In this document: positions 45,210-54,265 of the stretch, one piece after another
Layout: each line of letters begins with the position of its first letter
Numbering within the stretch: position 1 is the stretch's first letter
Assembly (NCBI RefSeq): GCF_020510665.1
Contig: NZ_CP075187.1
Span: 826,501 to 890,500, forward strand
Direction: 5' to 3'
Source: Dechloromonas denitrificans
GTDB taxonomy: Bacteria > Pseudomonadota > Gammaproteobacteria > Burkholderiales > Rhodocyclaceae
DNA: 64,000 nt
Notes under the pieces: model-generated
Told to the model about the DNA's origin: nothing
Databases searched by the model: none
The model's input: only the letters and a program-made list of their open reading frames with translations
Made by a program: the position numbers and the translations under genes

Positions 45210-45485
45210 ATGTTGTGCGCCAAATGCGGGCAGGACGTGCCGGCCGACGCCATTTATTGCCCGCATTGCGTCGGCGAGCGTAAAACCACGGATCGGGATG
45301 TGATCCGTGGCGGCATCCGCGGTGGATCGATCGGCCTTTTCCTCGGATTGTTGCCGATGATCTGGCTGCTTTATCACTTCGGTGCCGAGCGCGGTATCAA
45401 GGCCATCGCTTTTACCGTGCCGATTGCTACTTTTACAACGGGTTTGATCATTGGCATGGTCAAGGCCAAACGGGACTGGAAATAA
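45210..45485 (+). CDS. Small zinc-ribbon membrane protein
   Basis: A 91-residue protein with an N-terminal zinc ribbon (LCAKCGQ and YCPHCVG, Cys3/Cys6/Cys17/Cys20) and two hydrophobic helices (about 40-56 and 64-82), ending in a basic KAKRDWK. It starts directly after the purB stop and ends directly before the next start, so it is co-expressed with purB. Function unknown. Confidence 0.8.
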   Translation: MLCAKCGQDVPADAIYCPHCVGERKTTDRDVIRGGIRGGSIGLFLGLLPMIWLLYHFGAERGIKAIAFTVPIATFTTGLIIGMVKAKRDWK

Positions 45486-45803
45486 ATGTCGTTTGCTGAA
45501 AATCTGAAAAAATTGCCCGGAATCTCGCACCTTGCCGCGGTCAACCTGCTCGACAAGGAAGAAAGCGTGGTTGCAACCATCGAAAACAAGGCGGGTAGCC
45601 AGGGTTCCCTGGCGGTGTACAACCATCTGGCCCAGACCTATGGTTCGATCAATCTTGAAGCCGCGAAAAAGGGGCTGGAGATTTTTGCCGAGCATACCGA
45701 CGATGCCCGTTTGCATGCCGGGAAACATCCGAATATCGACCGCCTGTTGGCGATCGAAAGTGGCGCCCCGGCCTTGCGTGTCAAACACGTTTTTGCCGTC
45801 TGA
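45486..45803 (+). CDS. DUF2322 family protein
   Basis: A 105-residue soluble protein that I match to DUF2322 from the opening FAENLKKLPGISHLAAVNLL, SLAVYNHLAQTYG and DARLHAGKHPNIDRLL. The family is common in beta- and gammaproteobacteria and has no assigned role. It begins immediately after the zinc-ribbon gene. A strong palindrome follows its stop. Confidence 0.82.
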   Translation: MSFAENLKKLPGISHLAAVNLLDKEESVVATIENKAGSQGSLAVYNHLAQTYGSINLEAAKKGLEIFAEHTDDARLHAGKHPNIDRLLAIESGAPALRVKHVFAV

Positions 45804-45809
45804 TTGATT

Positions 45810-45848
45810 GTTGATCTTTTCTCACCGTTTGTGTGAGAAAGGATCAAC
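45810..45848. other. 39-bp palindrome upstream of the cytochrome c-prime gene
   Basis: GTTGATCTTTTCTCAC and GTGAGAAAGGATCAAC are inverse complements apart from one G-T position, separated by 7 nt. There is no T tract on either side, so a simple terminator is unlikely. It ends about 30 nt before a TATAAT. It may be an operator or an mRNA 3' hairpin of the purB operon. Confidence 0.7.
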
Positions 45849-45879
45849 AAGTCCGCCCCGTGCTGTCATGCGCGACAGA

Positions 45880-45885
45880 TATAAT
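45880..45885 (+). promoter_or_regulatory. Candidate -10 element of the cytochrome c-prime gene
   Basis: TATAAT, 81 nt before the ATG at 45967, with no good -35 hexamer at 16-18 nt upstream. This would suit an activator-dependent promoter, and the 39-bp palindrome lies just upstream. Confidence 0.4.
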
Positions 45886-45966
45886 TTTTGTGCGGAATAA
45901 ATTGCTGCCGGCAGACGTATACCGTTTTGCAGGCCAATTCACCTCAACAACAACGGAGAAAATAAT

Positions 45967-46422
45967 ATGAAATCCAAGCTTTTGCTCGCTCTGCTCGCCG
46001 TCACCCTGACCGGCACTGCCGTCGCTCAGGTCAAGCCGGAAGAGGCCATCAAGTTCCGTCAATCGGGCTATACCTTCATGGCCTGGAACATGACTCGCAT
46101 CAAGGCCAACGTTGAAGGCACGTACAACAAGGACGAGGTCATCAAGGCGGCCAACGCCATCCAGGCCATTGCCAATTCAGGCATGGGGGCGCTTTACCTG
46201 CCGGGTACCGACAAGGGCAAGGGCTGGGAAGATACCCGCGTCAAGCCGGAGTTGTTCACCAACAAGGAAGGTGTCGGCAAGGTGGCCGGTGCATTCGTCA
46301 AGGAAGCCAACGAAATGGCCAAGGTTGCGGCAACCGGTGATGTCGCCGCGGCCCGTGAGCAGTTCGGCAAGCTCGGCGGTACCTGCAAGGGCTGTCACGA
46401 CGATTTCAAGATCAAGAAATAA
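45967..46422 (+). CDS. Cytochrome c-prime
   Basis: A periplasmic four-helix c-type cytochrome that binds NO and protects against nitrosative stress. The 151-residue precursor has a signal peptide (MKSKLLLALLAVTLTGTAVAQ). The body has FRQSGYTFMAWNMTRIKANV in helix A, and the heme motif CKGCHDDFKIKK is at the very C-terminus, the hallmark of class II cytochromes c. AACGGAG lies before the ATG. It fits with the nir cluster 8 kb away. A terminator and a cytochrome b561 gene follow. Confidence 0.95.
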   Translation: MKSKLLLALLAVTLTGTAVAQVKPEEAIKFRQSGYTFMAWNMTRIKANVEGTYNKDEVIKAANAIQAIANSGMGALYLPGTDKGKGWEDTRVKPELFTNKEGVGKVAGAFVKEANEMAKVAATGDVAAAREQFGKLGGTCKGCHDDFKIKK

Positions 46423-46445
46423 TCACCTCAGGTTCGGCATGACAG

Positions 46446-46471
46446 CAGGCGCCTTCGGGCGCCTGTTTTTT
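46446..46471 (+). terminator. Rho-independent terminator
   Basis: CAGGCGCC-TTCG-GGCGCCTG followed by six T, directly after the cytochrome c-prime gene. Confidence 0.92.
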
Positions 46472-46491
46472 CATGAACATAAAGGATAGAC

Positions 46492-47184
46492 ATGAACAGC
46501 AAACGTATCCGGCTCTGGGATTTGCCCACCCGTCTTTTTCACTGGTTGCTGGTTGTTTCGGTGAGTGGGGCGATTATCAGCGGCCTGATCGGCGGGAATT
46601 TGATTGTCTGGCATGAGCGCTTTGGTTTGTTGATTGCCGGGCTGGTCGTTTTTCGTCTGGTCTGGGGGCTGATTGGCTCAACCTATGCCCGGTTTTCCCA
46701 GTTTTTTCCGACCCCGGCCAAGCTCAAGGCTTATCTGGCTGGCGACTGGCACGCTCACGGACACAATCCGCTGGGGGCTTTTTCGGTTTTCGGCTTGCTC
46801 GGCCTGCTGGCTTTTCAGGTGAGTAGCGGTTTGTTCAGCAATGACGACATTGCCTTTGTCGGTCCCCTGTTCGACCTGGTTGATAAAAACCTGAGTAACC
46901 GGCTGACTGGGTGGCATACGCTGGCTGCCAACGTCCTTTTTGCGCTGATTGGTCTGCATCTGGCCGCGATTGCCTTCTACGGCCACGTCAAGAAGGAAAA
47001 ATTGGTCAAGCCGATGGTCACGGGCTGGAAGGACGTGGCTTCGGGTGAGTCGGCCAAAGGTGGCGGAGTGCTTGCCCTGCTGGTCGCTCTGGTGCTGGCC
47101 GCCGCAGCGGTTTATGTCGCCAGTGGCCTCTGGCTACCTGAGCCGCCACCCCCTCCGCCGGCAGCAGAAACACCGGCCTGGTGA
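46492..47184 (+). CDS. Cytochrome b561 family membrane protein
   Basis: A 230-residue di-heme b-type cytochrome of the inner membrane. It begins IRLWDLPTRLFHWLLVVSV, the usual opening with the first heme histidine. Other helices contain WHERFGLLIAGLVVFRLVWG, HNPLGAFSVFGLLGLLAFQV and WHTLAANVLFALIGLHLAAI. A last helix (about 198-218) ends in a Pro-rich tail. Such proteins move electrons between quinol and c-type cytochromes and often sit next to cytochrome c-prime genes, as here. Confidence 0.9.
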   Translation: MNSKRIRLWDLPTRLFHWLLVVSVSGAIISGLIGGNLIVWHERFGLLIAGLVVFRLVWGLIGSTYARFSQFFPTPAKLKAYLAGDWHAHGHNPLGAFSVFGLLGLLAFQVSSGLFSNDDIAFVGPLFDLVDKNLSNRLTGWHTLAANVLFALIGLHLAAIAFYGHVKKEKLVKPMVTGWKDVASGESAKGGGVLALLVALVLAAAAVYVASGLWLPEPPPPPPAAETPAW

Positions 47185-47219
47185 TTCTCCTGTATTGATC
47201 CGGATATTTTCCGGGCATG

Positions 47220-47248
47220 AAAAAGCCGCCAATCTGGCGGCTTTTTTA
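47220..47248. terminator. Bidirectional terminator
   Basis: AAAAAGCCGCC-AATCT-GGCGGCTTTTTT lies between the convergent cytochrome b561 and secF genes. Confidence 0.92.
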
Positions 47249-47268
47249 TTGTCGACCGGCGCAGTCGG

Positions 47269-48213
47269 TCAGACTACTGCACCATCTTCATTGGCGCCTT
47301 CAACCGCTTTTTTCGGCTTGATGAACTGCTCACGCGATACGCCCAGCCACATGACCAGCGGACTGGCGACGAGTACCGAAGAGTAGATGCCGAAGCAGAT
47401 CCCGATGGTCAGTGCCATGGCGAAGTAGTGCAGGGTTTCGCCACCGAAAACCAGCATCGAGAGCACCATCAACTGGGTGCAGCCGTGGGTGATGATGGTT
47501 CGGCTGATGGTGCTGGTGATTGCGTGGTCGAGTACTTCTGGCGTCGACAGGCCGCGTTTGCCCTTGAAGGTTTCGCGGACACGGTCAAAGACGACGACAG
47601 ATTCATTCACCGAGTAGCCCAGTACGGCAAGGACTGCTGCCAGGACTGAGAGTGAGAATTCCCACTGGAAGAATGCGAAGAACCCCAGAATGATGATCAC
47701 GTCGTGCAGGTTGGCGATGATGGCGGATACGGAGAAGCGCCATTCGAAGCGAAACGCAAGGTAGACGATGATGCCGATGATGACCAGCAACAGCGCCATG
47801 GCACCGTTTTCGGCCAGCTCCTTGCCGACTTGCGGGCCGACAAACTCGACGCGGCGCAATTCGGCGCCAGACGCTTCGGTTTCCAGTGCCTTCATCACCG
47901 CTTCACCCAATTGGGCGGTGTTCTGGTCGCCCTTGAGCGGCAGGCGGATCATGACGTCCTGGGATGAGCCGAAGTTCTGTACCGAATAATCGCTGAAGCC
48001 GGATTTACCCAGTGCGCTGCGAATCTTTTCCAGATCGGCCGATTGCTCGTAGTGGGTTTCGATCAGCGTGCCGCCGGTGAACTCGACCGACAAGTGAAGT
48101 CCCTTGGTGAAGAGGAATACGACGGCCAGCAGGAAGGTGAGCAGCGAGATGATGTTGAACTTCAGCGCATGGCGCATGAAGGGTATGTCTTGCTTGATAC
48201 GGAAAAATTCCAT
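47269..48213 (-). CDS. secF: Protein-export membrane protein SecF
   Basis: Part of SecDF-YajC, which uses the proton gradient to help SecYEG export. The 314-residue protein has the first helix with FNIISLLTFLLAVVFLFTKG, the Sec-GG motif in LSVEFTGGTLIE, a periplasmic P4 domain and five further helices. These include NLHDVIIILGFFAFFQW and YSVNESVVVFDRVRE with the conserved acidic residue. It follows secD after 12 nt. Confidence 0.97.
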   Translation of the reverse strand: MEFFRIKQDIPFMRHALKFNIISLLTFLLAVVFLFTKGLHLSVEFTGGTLIETHYEQSADLEKIRSALGKSGFSDYSVQNFGSSQDVMIRLPLKGDQNTAQLGEAVMKALETEASGAELRRVEFVGPQVGKELAENGAMALLLVIIGIIVYLAFRFEWRFSVSAIIANLHDVIIILGFFAFFQWEFSLSVLAAVLAVLGYSVNESVVVFDRVRETFKGKRGLSTPEVLDHAITSTISRTIITHGCTQLMVLSMLVFGGETLHYFAMALTIGICFGIYSSVLVASPLVMWLGVSREQFIKPKKAVEGANEDGAVV

Positions 48214-48225
48214 GTCCGTTTTTCC

Positions 48226-50109
48226 TTATTTCTGGTCGTTGACCGTGGGGCTTGCCGTGCCTGGTTTCCAGATCTGACCGATGGCAACCTTGGTGAGCTT
48301 TTTCTGGCGACCATAAATCAGATTGACCAGGGCGCGGGAAACGACGACCGAAGAGAAGATCGAAGTCATGATGCCGAGGCAATGGACGACAGCAAAGCCA
48401 CGCACCGGGCCGGAGCCGAAGATGAGCAGGGCGAGGCCGGCGATCAGCGTGGTGATGTTGGAGTCGAGAATGGTGCTGAAAGCGCGTTCATAGCCTTCCG
48501 AGATGGCCGCCTGGGGCGGCATGCCGGCGCGTAGTTCCTCGCGTACCCGCTCATTGATCAGCACGTTGGCGTCAATGGCCATGCCCAGCGTCAGTGCGAT
48601 GGCGGCGATGCCCGGCAGGGTCAGCGTCGCTTGCAGCAGCGACAGGATGGCGACCAGGAACAGCAGATTCGACGCCAGTGCGAGCACGGAAACGACACCG
48701 AACATCTGGTAGTAGATGATCATGAACAGGGCGATGGCGGCAAAGCCCCACATCGTCGAGTGGAAGCCCTTGCGGATATTGTCTGCACCGAGGCTGGGGC
48801 CGATGGTCCGTTCCTCGATGATGTCCATCGGGGCGGCGAGCGAGCCGGCACGCAGCAGCAGGGCCGTGTCATTCGCTTCCATGGTCGTCATCCGGCCGGA
48901 AATCTGGACGCGGCCACCGCCAATTTCAGTCCGGATAACGGGGGCGGTAACGACTTCGCCCTTGCCTTTTTCAATCAGCAGGATGGCCATCCGCTTGCCG
49001 ACATTTTCGCGGGTGATGTCCTTGAAAATACGGGCGCCGGCCGAATCCAGCGTCAAGTGAACGGCGGCTTCGTGCGTCTGGTTGTCGAAGCCAGGCTGCG
49101 CATCGGTCAGACGGTCGCCGGTCAGGACAACCTGTTTCTTGACGAGCAGTGGCTGGCCGCCACGTTCGTTGTAAACCTCTGTGCCAAAAGGCGCATTGCC
49201 TGCAATGGCAGCTTCCAGTGCCCCGGGCGCGTCGTCCACCATGCGGATTTCGAGGGTTGCGGTACGACCGAGAATGTCCTTGGCCTTGGCGGTGTCTTGT
49301 ACGCCGGGCAACTGGACGACGATGCGGTCGGCGCCTTGCTGCTGGATGACTGGTTCGGCGACGCCGAGTTCGTTGATCCGGTTGTGCAGGGTCGTGATGT
49401 TCTGCTTGAGGGCAAATTCACCGATACGCTTTTGCGCTTCAGGCTTGAGCGTGGCGACCAGGCGGAATTCACTGGCATCGCCCTGCTCGGTCAGGGTCAG
49501 GTCCGGCTGGCTATCGGCGATGGCATTGCGTGCCTTGTCGCGCGTTTCCTGCTCGCGAAACTTGATGACCAGACGCTCGCCTTCGCGGTTGACGCCGCCG
49601 TGACGCAGGTTCTTGTCACGCAGAACGCTGCGCAAATCGGCCGAGGTTGAGTCGAGGCGCTTGGTCAGCGCCCCCTTCATGTCAACCTGCAGCAGGAAGT
49701 GCACACCACCGCGCAGGTCGAGGCCGAGGTACATCGGCAGCGCATGCAGCGAGGTGAGCCATTGGGGCGAGGCGGCCAGCAGGTTCAGGGCAACCACATA
49801 CTGCGGGTCGGTTGCGACCGGATTGAAGGTTTTTTCCAGGATGTCCTTGGCCTTCAACTGGGTGTCCGTGTCCTTGAACCGGGTTTTGACGCCATTGAAG
49901 TCAAGCTGGATGCCATCATGGGTGATGCCTGACAGCTTGAGTGATTCTTCGACACGGGCCTTGGCCTTGTCATCGATCTTGATCGTTGCCTTGGCGCTGG
50001 AAACCTGCACGGCCGGCGATTCGCCGAAAAAGTTCGGCAGGGTGTAGACGAAGCCCAGCACCAATGCGATGGCAACGGTGATGTACTTCCAGAGAGGGTA
50101 GCGATTCAT
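48226..50109 (-). CDS. secD: Protein-export membrane protein SecD
   Basis: The larger SecDF subunit. The 627-residue protein has an N-terminal helix, a large periplasmic P1 domain with GLDLRGGVHFLLQVDMK (Sec-GG motif) at about 145, and a C-terminal six-helix bundle. This bundle contains GMAIDANVLINERVREELR with the proton-relay Asp. Length matches the E. coli protein (615). yajC lies 46 nt upstream, with a GC hairpin between. Confidence 0.97.
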   Translation of the reverse strand: MNRYPLWKYITVAIALVLGFVYTLPNFFGESPAVQVSSAKATIKIDDKAKARVEESLKLSGITHDGIQLDFNGVKTRFKDTDTQLKAKDILEKTFNPVATDPQYVVALNLLAASPQWLTSLHALPMYLGLDLRGGVHFLLQVDMKGALTKRLDSTSADLRSVLRDKNLRHGGVNREGERLVIKFREQETRDKARNAIADSQPDLTLTEQGDASEFRLVATLKPEAQKRIGEFALKQNITTLHNRINELGVAEPVIQQQGADRIVVQLPGVQDTAKAKDILGRTATLEIRMVDDAPGALEAAIAGNAPFGTEVYNERGGQPLLVKKQVVLTGDRLTDAQPGFDNQTHEAAVHLTLDSAGARIFKDITRENVGKRMAILLIEKGKGEVVTAPVIRTEIGGGRVQISGRMTTMEANDTALLLRAGSLAAPMDIIEERTIGPSLGADNIRKGFHSTMWGFAAIALFMIIYYQMFGVVSVLALASNLLFLVAILSLLQATLTLPGIAAIALTLGMAIDANVLINERVREELRAGMPPQAAISEGYERAFSTILDSNITTLIAGLALLIFGSGPVRGFAVVHCLGIMTSIFSSVVVSRALVNLIYGRQKKLTKVAIGQIWKPGTASPTVNDQK

Positions 50110-50126
50110 GATGGCTTCAAAGCAAC

Positions 50127-50150
50127 AAAGGCGGCCAGCGGCCGCCTTTT
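50127..50150 (-). other. Intra-operon hairpin between yajC and secD
   Basis: AAAGGCGGCC pairs with GGCCGCCTTT with a short loop. On the minus strand it is followed by GTTGCTTTG, not a clean T tract. It may lower read-through from yajC or mark an RNA processing site. Confidence 0.5.
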
Positions 50151-50155
50151 GGGGA

Positions 50156-50482
50156 TTACAGGGACTTCAGCGTGCCCTTCGGCAAGACCAGGCCGATCGA
50201 CGGTTTTTGCACAACAACTTCGGTGCCTTCGGCGATCTCGACGGTGATGTAGTTGTCGCCAACCTTGACCACCTTGCCGACGATGCCACCCTGGGTGACG
50301 ACTTCATCACCCTTGGCCAGTGCGGCGAGCAGAGCCTTGTGTTCCTTGGCTTTCTTCATTTGCGGACGAATCATCAGGAACCACAGCACGACGAACATCA
50401 GGATCATCGGCAGCATCTGCATCAGGCCACCGGTCGGGTCGGCAGATGCAGCAGCGGTCTGGGCGTGGGCAAGGCTAATCAT
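50156..50482 (-). CDS. yajC: Preprotein translocase subunit YajC
   Basis: A 108-residue single-span inner membrane protein of the SecDF-YajC complex. One helix (about 20-42, MQMLPMILMFVVLWFLMIRP) is followed by the typical cytoplasmic domain RPQMKKAKEHKALLAALAKG, DEVVTQGGIVGKVVKVGDNY and ITVEIAEGTEVVVQKPSIG. It lies between tgt and secD in the usual order. Confidence 0.97.
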   Translation of the reverse strand: MISLAHAQTAAASADPTGGLMQMLPMILMFVVLWFLMIRPQMKKAKEHKALLAALAKGDEVVTQGGIVGKVVKVGDNYITVEIAEGTEVVVQKPSIGLVLPKGTLKSL

Positions 50483-50527
50483 TAAGAAAACTCCGGATAA
50501 CTAAAAAGTTCAGAACGCAGGATTCTA

Positions 50528-52673
<2,146 letters not shown>

Positions 52674-52734
52674 GGGCTGTATCCGCTTTGAAAACAAAAA
52701 AGGCTTTCCGCAGGGAAAGCCGATTTGCTGTTAC

Positions 52735-52819
52735 TGGTGCCCCGAGCCAGACTCGAACTGGCACACCTTTCGGCGGCGGATTTTGAATCCGCTGCGTCTA
52801 CCGATTCCGCCATCGGGGC
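52735..52819 (-). tRNA. tRNA-Leu (anticodon CAA)
   Basis: On the minus strand the gene starts GCCCCGATGGCGGAATCGGT and closes with the complementary CTCGGGGC, discriminator A and an encoded CCA. The anticodon stem GCGGA/TCCGC encloses TTCAAAA, giving anticodon CAA. A long variable arm (GCCGAAAGGTGTGC region) and CAGTTCGAGTCTGG in the T arm identify a class II leucine tRNA. Confidence 0.97.
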
Positions 52820-52844
52820 GAATGGAGGCCGGATTATCCACGAA

Positions 52845-53246
52845 TCACTTCTTTCGTTCAAGTGTCTCCGTGCAAGGAAATGCATTTGACAGTGCGGCAG
52901 CGACGGTTGCTGCCGTGTTGGCACTGCTGTTTGGAGGCTGGCGGTCAAGTTGGGCTTGCACGGCACGAACCAGGCGAAAAGACATGTCGCCCTCGGCGGG
53001 CAGGCAGAAAGCGTTGAGTTTTACGCCAACCTTGTCGGAAAGATAGTCGCCAACCGCGTACCCGTCGGCGAATCCGGCGATATACGAAATACAGCGGGCA
53101 CTTTTGACTGAGTCGTAAGGGTCGGTATGTTTTTTCTGGGCAAAAAAAGCTTCTGCTGCCTGGCAGTCCTCCCGCAACTCCTTGCCTGAGTAGGCGTGGG
53201 CGGAGGAGGCCAGCAGAAGTGCCATCAGGCCGGCCGGGTGCTTCAT
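52845..53246 (-). CDS. Exported Rap1a/Tai-like protein
   Basis: A 133-residue protein with a signal peptide (MKHPAGLMALLLASSAHAYS) and the cysteine pattern of the Rap1a/Tai domain (EDCQAAEAFF, ARCISYIAGFADGY, NAFCLPAEGDMSF, FPCTETL). Rap1a proteins are known as periplasmic immunity proteins to type VI secreted peptidoglycan amidases. No such effector or T6SS gene is nearby, so here the immunity role is unproven and the gene may be a domesticated relative. Its start overlaps the stop of the SUMT gene (ATGA). Confidence 0.75.
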   Translation of the reverse strand: MKHPAGLMALLLASSAHAYSGKELREDCQAAEAFFAQKKHTDPYDSVKSARCISYIAGFADGYAVGDYLSDKVGVKLNAFCLPAEGDMSFRLVRAVQAQLDRQPPNSSANTAATVAAALSNAFPCTETLERKK

Positions 53247-54013
53247 GCTTTTTCGAACCAGCTCAGTTTTTCATGGAGTCCGACGACGGATCCAATGACA
53301 ATCAGTGCCGGTGGCTTGATGCCGGATTCGGCAATACGCTGCGGCAATGTTCCCAGCGTTGCGAGCAGGGTTTTCTGGCTTGGCATCGTGCCGTTGCGGA
53401 TGACGGCGGCCGGCGTCAGCGACGGGAGGCCGTGATTGATCATCTGGCGACAGATTTCATCGGCCGCACCTATGCCCATGTAGAAGACGACCGTGTGGTT
53501 CGGACGAGCCAGCGCAGGCCAGTCGAGGTTGACGGTTCCGTCCTTCAGGTGGCCGGTCACAAAGGTGACTGACTGGGCATGATCGCGGTGCGTCAACGGG
53601 AAGCCGGAATATGCCGCACAACCTGCGGCGGCAGTGACGCCTGGAACGACTTCGAATGGAATGCCGGAGGCAACCAGCGTTTCAAGTTCTTCACCGCCGC
53701 GTCCGAAAATGAACGGGTCGCCGCCTTTGAGGCGAACGACGGAAAGTCCTTCCTGTGCCAGTTCGACCAGCAACTGATTGATCGAGTCCTGCGGCAAGGT
53801 GTGCTTGGAGGCTTCTTTGCCGGCATAGATTCGGCGCGCATTGCTGCGGGCGAGATCCATGATGCCGTCACCCACGAGGTGGTCGAAGACCAGGACATCT
53901 GCCAGGCCGATCAGGCGTGCAGCCTTGACGGTCAGGAGTTCCGGGTCACCCGGGCCGGCGCCGATCAGCCAGACTTTGCCGGCGGGGAGTGTATTTTTTT
54001 TGTCCATGATCAT
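53243..54013 (-). CDS. nirE: Uroporphyrinogen-III C-methyltransferase (SUMT, likely NirE role)
   Basis: Uses two SAM to convert uroporphyrinogen III to precorrin-2, the entry to siroheme and heme d1. The 256-residue protein carries VWLIGAGPGDPELLTVKAAR, VVRLKGGDPFIFGRGGEE, VPGVTAAAGCAAYSGFPLTH and YMGIGAADEICRQMINHG. There is no CysG-type N-terminal dehydrogenase/ferrochelatase, so it is a stand-alone SUMT. I start at the ATG at 54013, which has AAGGT at good spacing. Placement divergent from nirS supports a d1-heme role (NirE). A general CobA function is the alternative. Confidence 0.88.
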   Translation of the reverse strand: MIMDKKNTLPAGKVWLIGAGPGDPELLTVKAARLIGLADVLVFDHLVGDGIMDLARSNARRIYAGKEASKHTLPQDSINQLLVELAQEGLSVVRLKGGDPFIFGRGGEELETLVASGIPFEVVPGVTAAAGCAAYSGFPLTHRDHAQSVTFVTGHLKDGTVNLDWPALARPNHTVVFYMGIGAADEICRQMINHGLPSLTPAAVIRNGTMPSQKTLLATLGTLPQRIAESGIKPPALIVIGSVVGLHEKLSWFEKA

Positions 54014-54168
54014 TTTGTACCTTTGGGCGGCCATCCTAATGCGGGAAATGGGATGTGCCAATAGGGGCGGGGTTTACCGGCGGCCTTGTACTACCAAAGA
54101 CGTATATTGATAGTTATATATGGCTAACTATATGTATGAATATAAACATTTTCTTCTGAGCAAAAAGA

Positions 54169-54182
54169 TTGACTCGGATCAA
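54169..54182 (+). promoter_or_regulatory. FNR/DNR-type box upstream of nirS
   Basis: TTGACTCGGATCAA matches TTGAT-N4-ATCAA with one mismatch. It is centred about 90 nt before the nirS ATG, consistent with an activator site near -40 of an oxygen- or NO-responsive promoter. The surrounding 54100-54165 is very AT-rich. Confidence 0.6.
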
Positions 54183-54265
54183 GGATGGGAGGCGGCGTCA
54201 GGTTCAACCTAGCGCCCATCGCGTTGGGGAACGGACGCGTTTAATTTTTTTCTAGGAGAGAAAAG

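Noticed and set aside
45810..45848. Palindrome as an ordinary terminator of the purB operon
   Set aside because: No T run follows on either strand, although a 3' hairpin role is not excluded.
54062..54168. Small gene or sRNA in the nirS-SUMT interval
   Set aside because: No coding frame or stable hairpin with a T tract is visible; the AT-rich stretch fits promoters.
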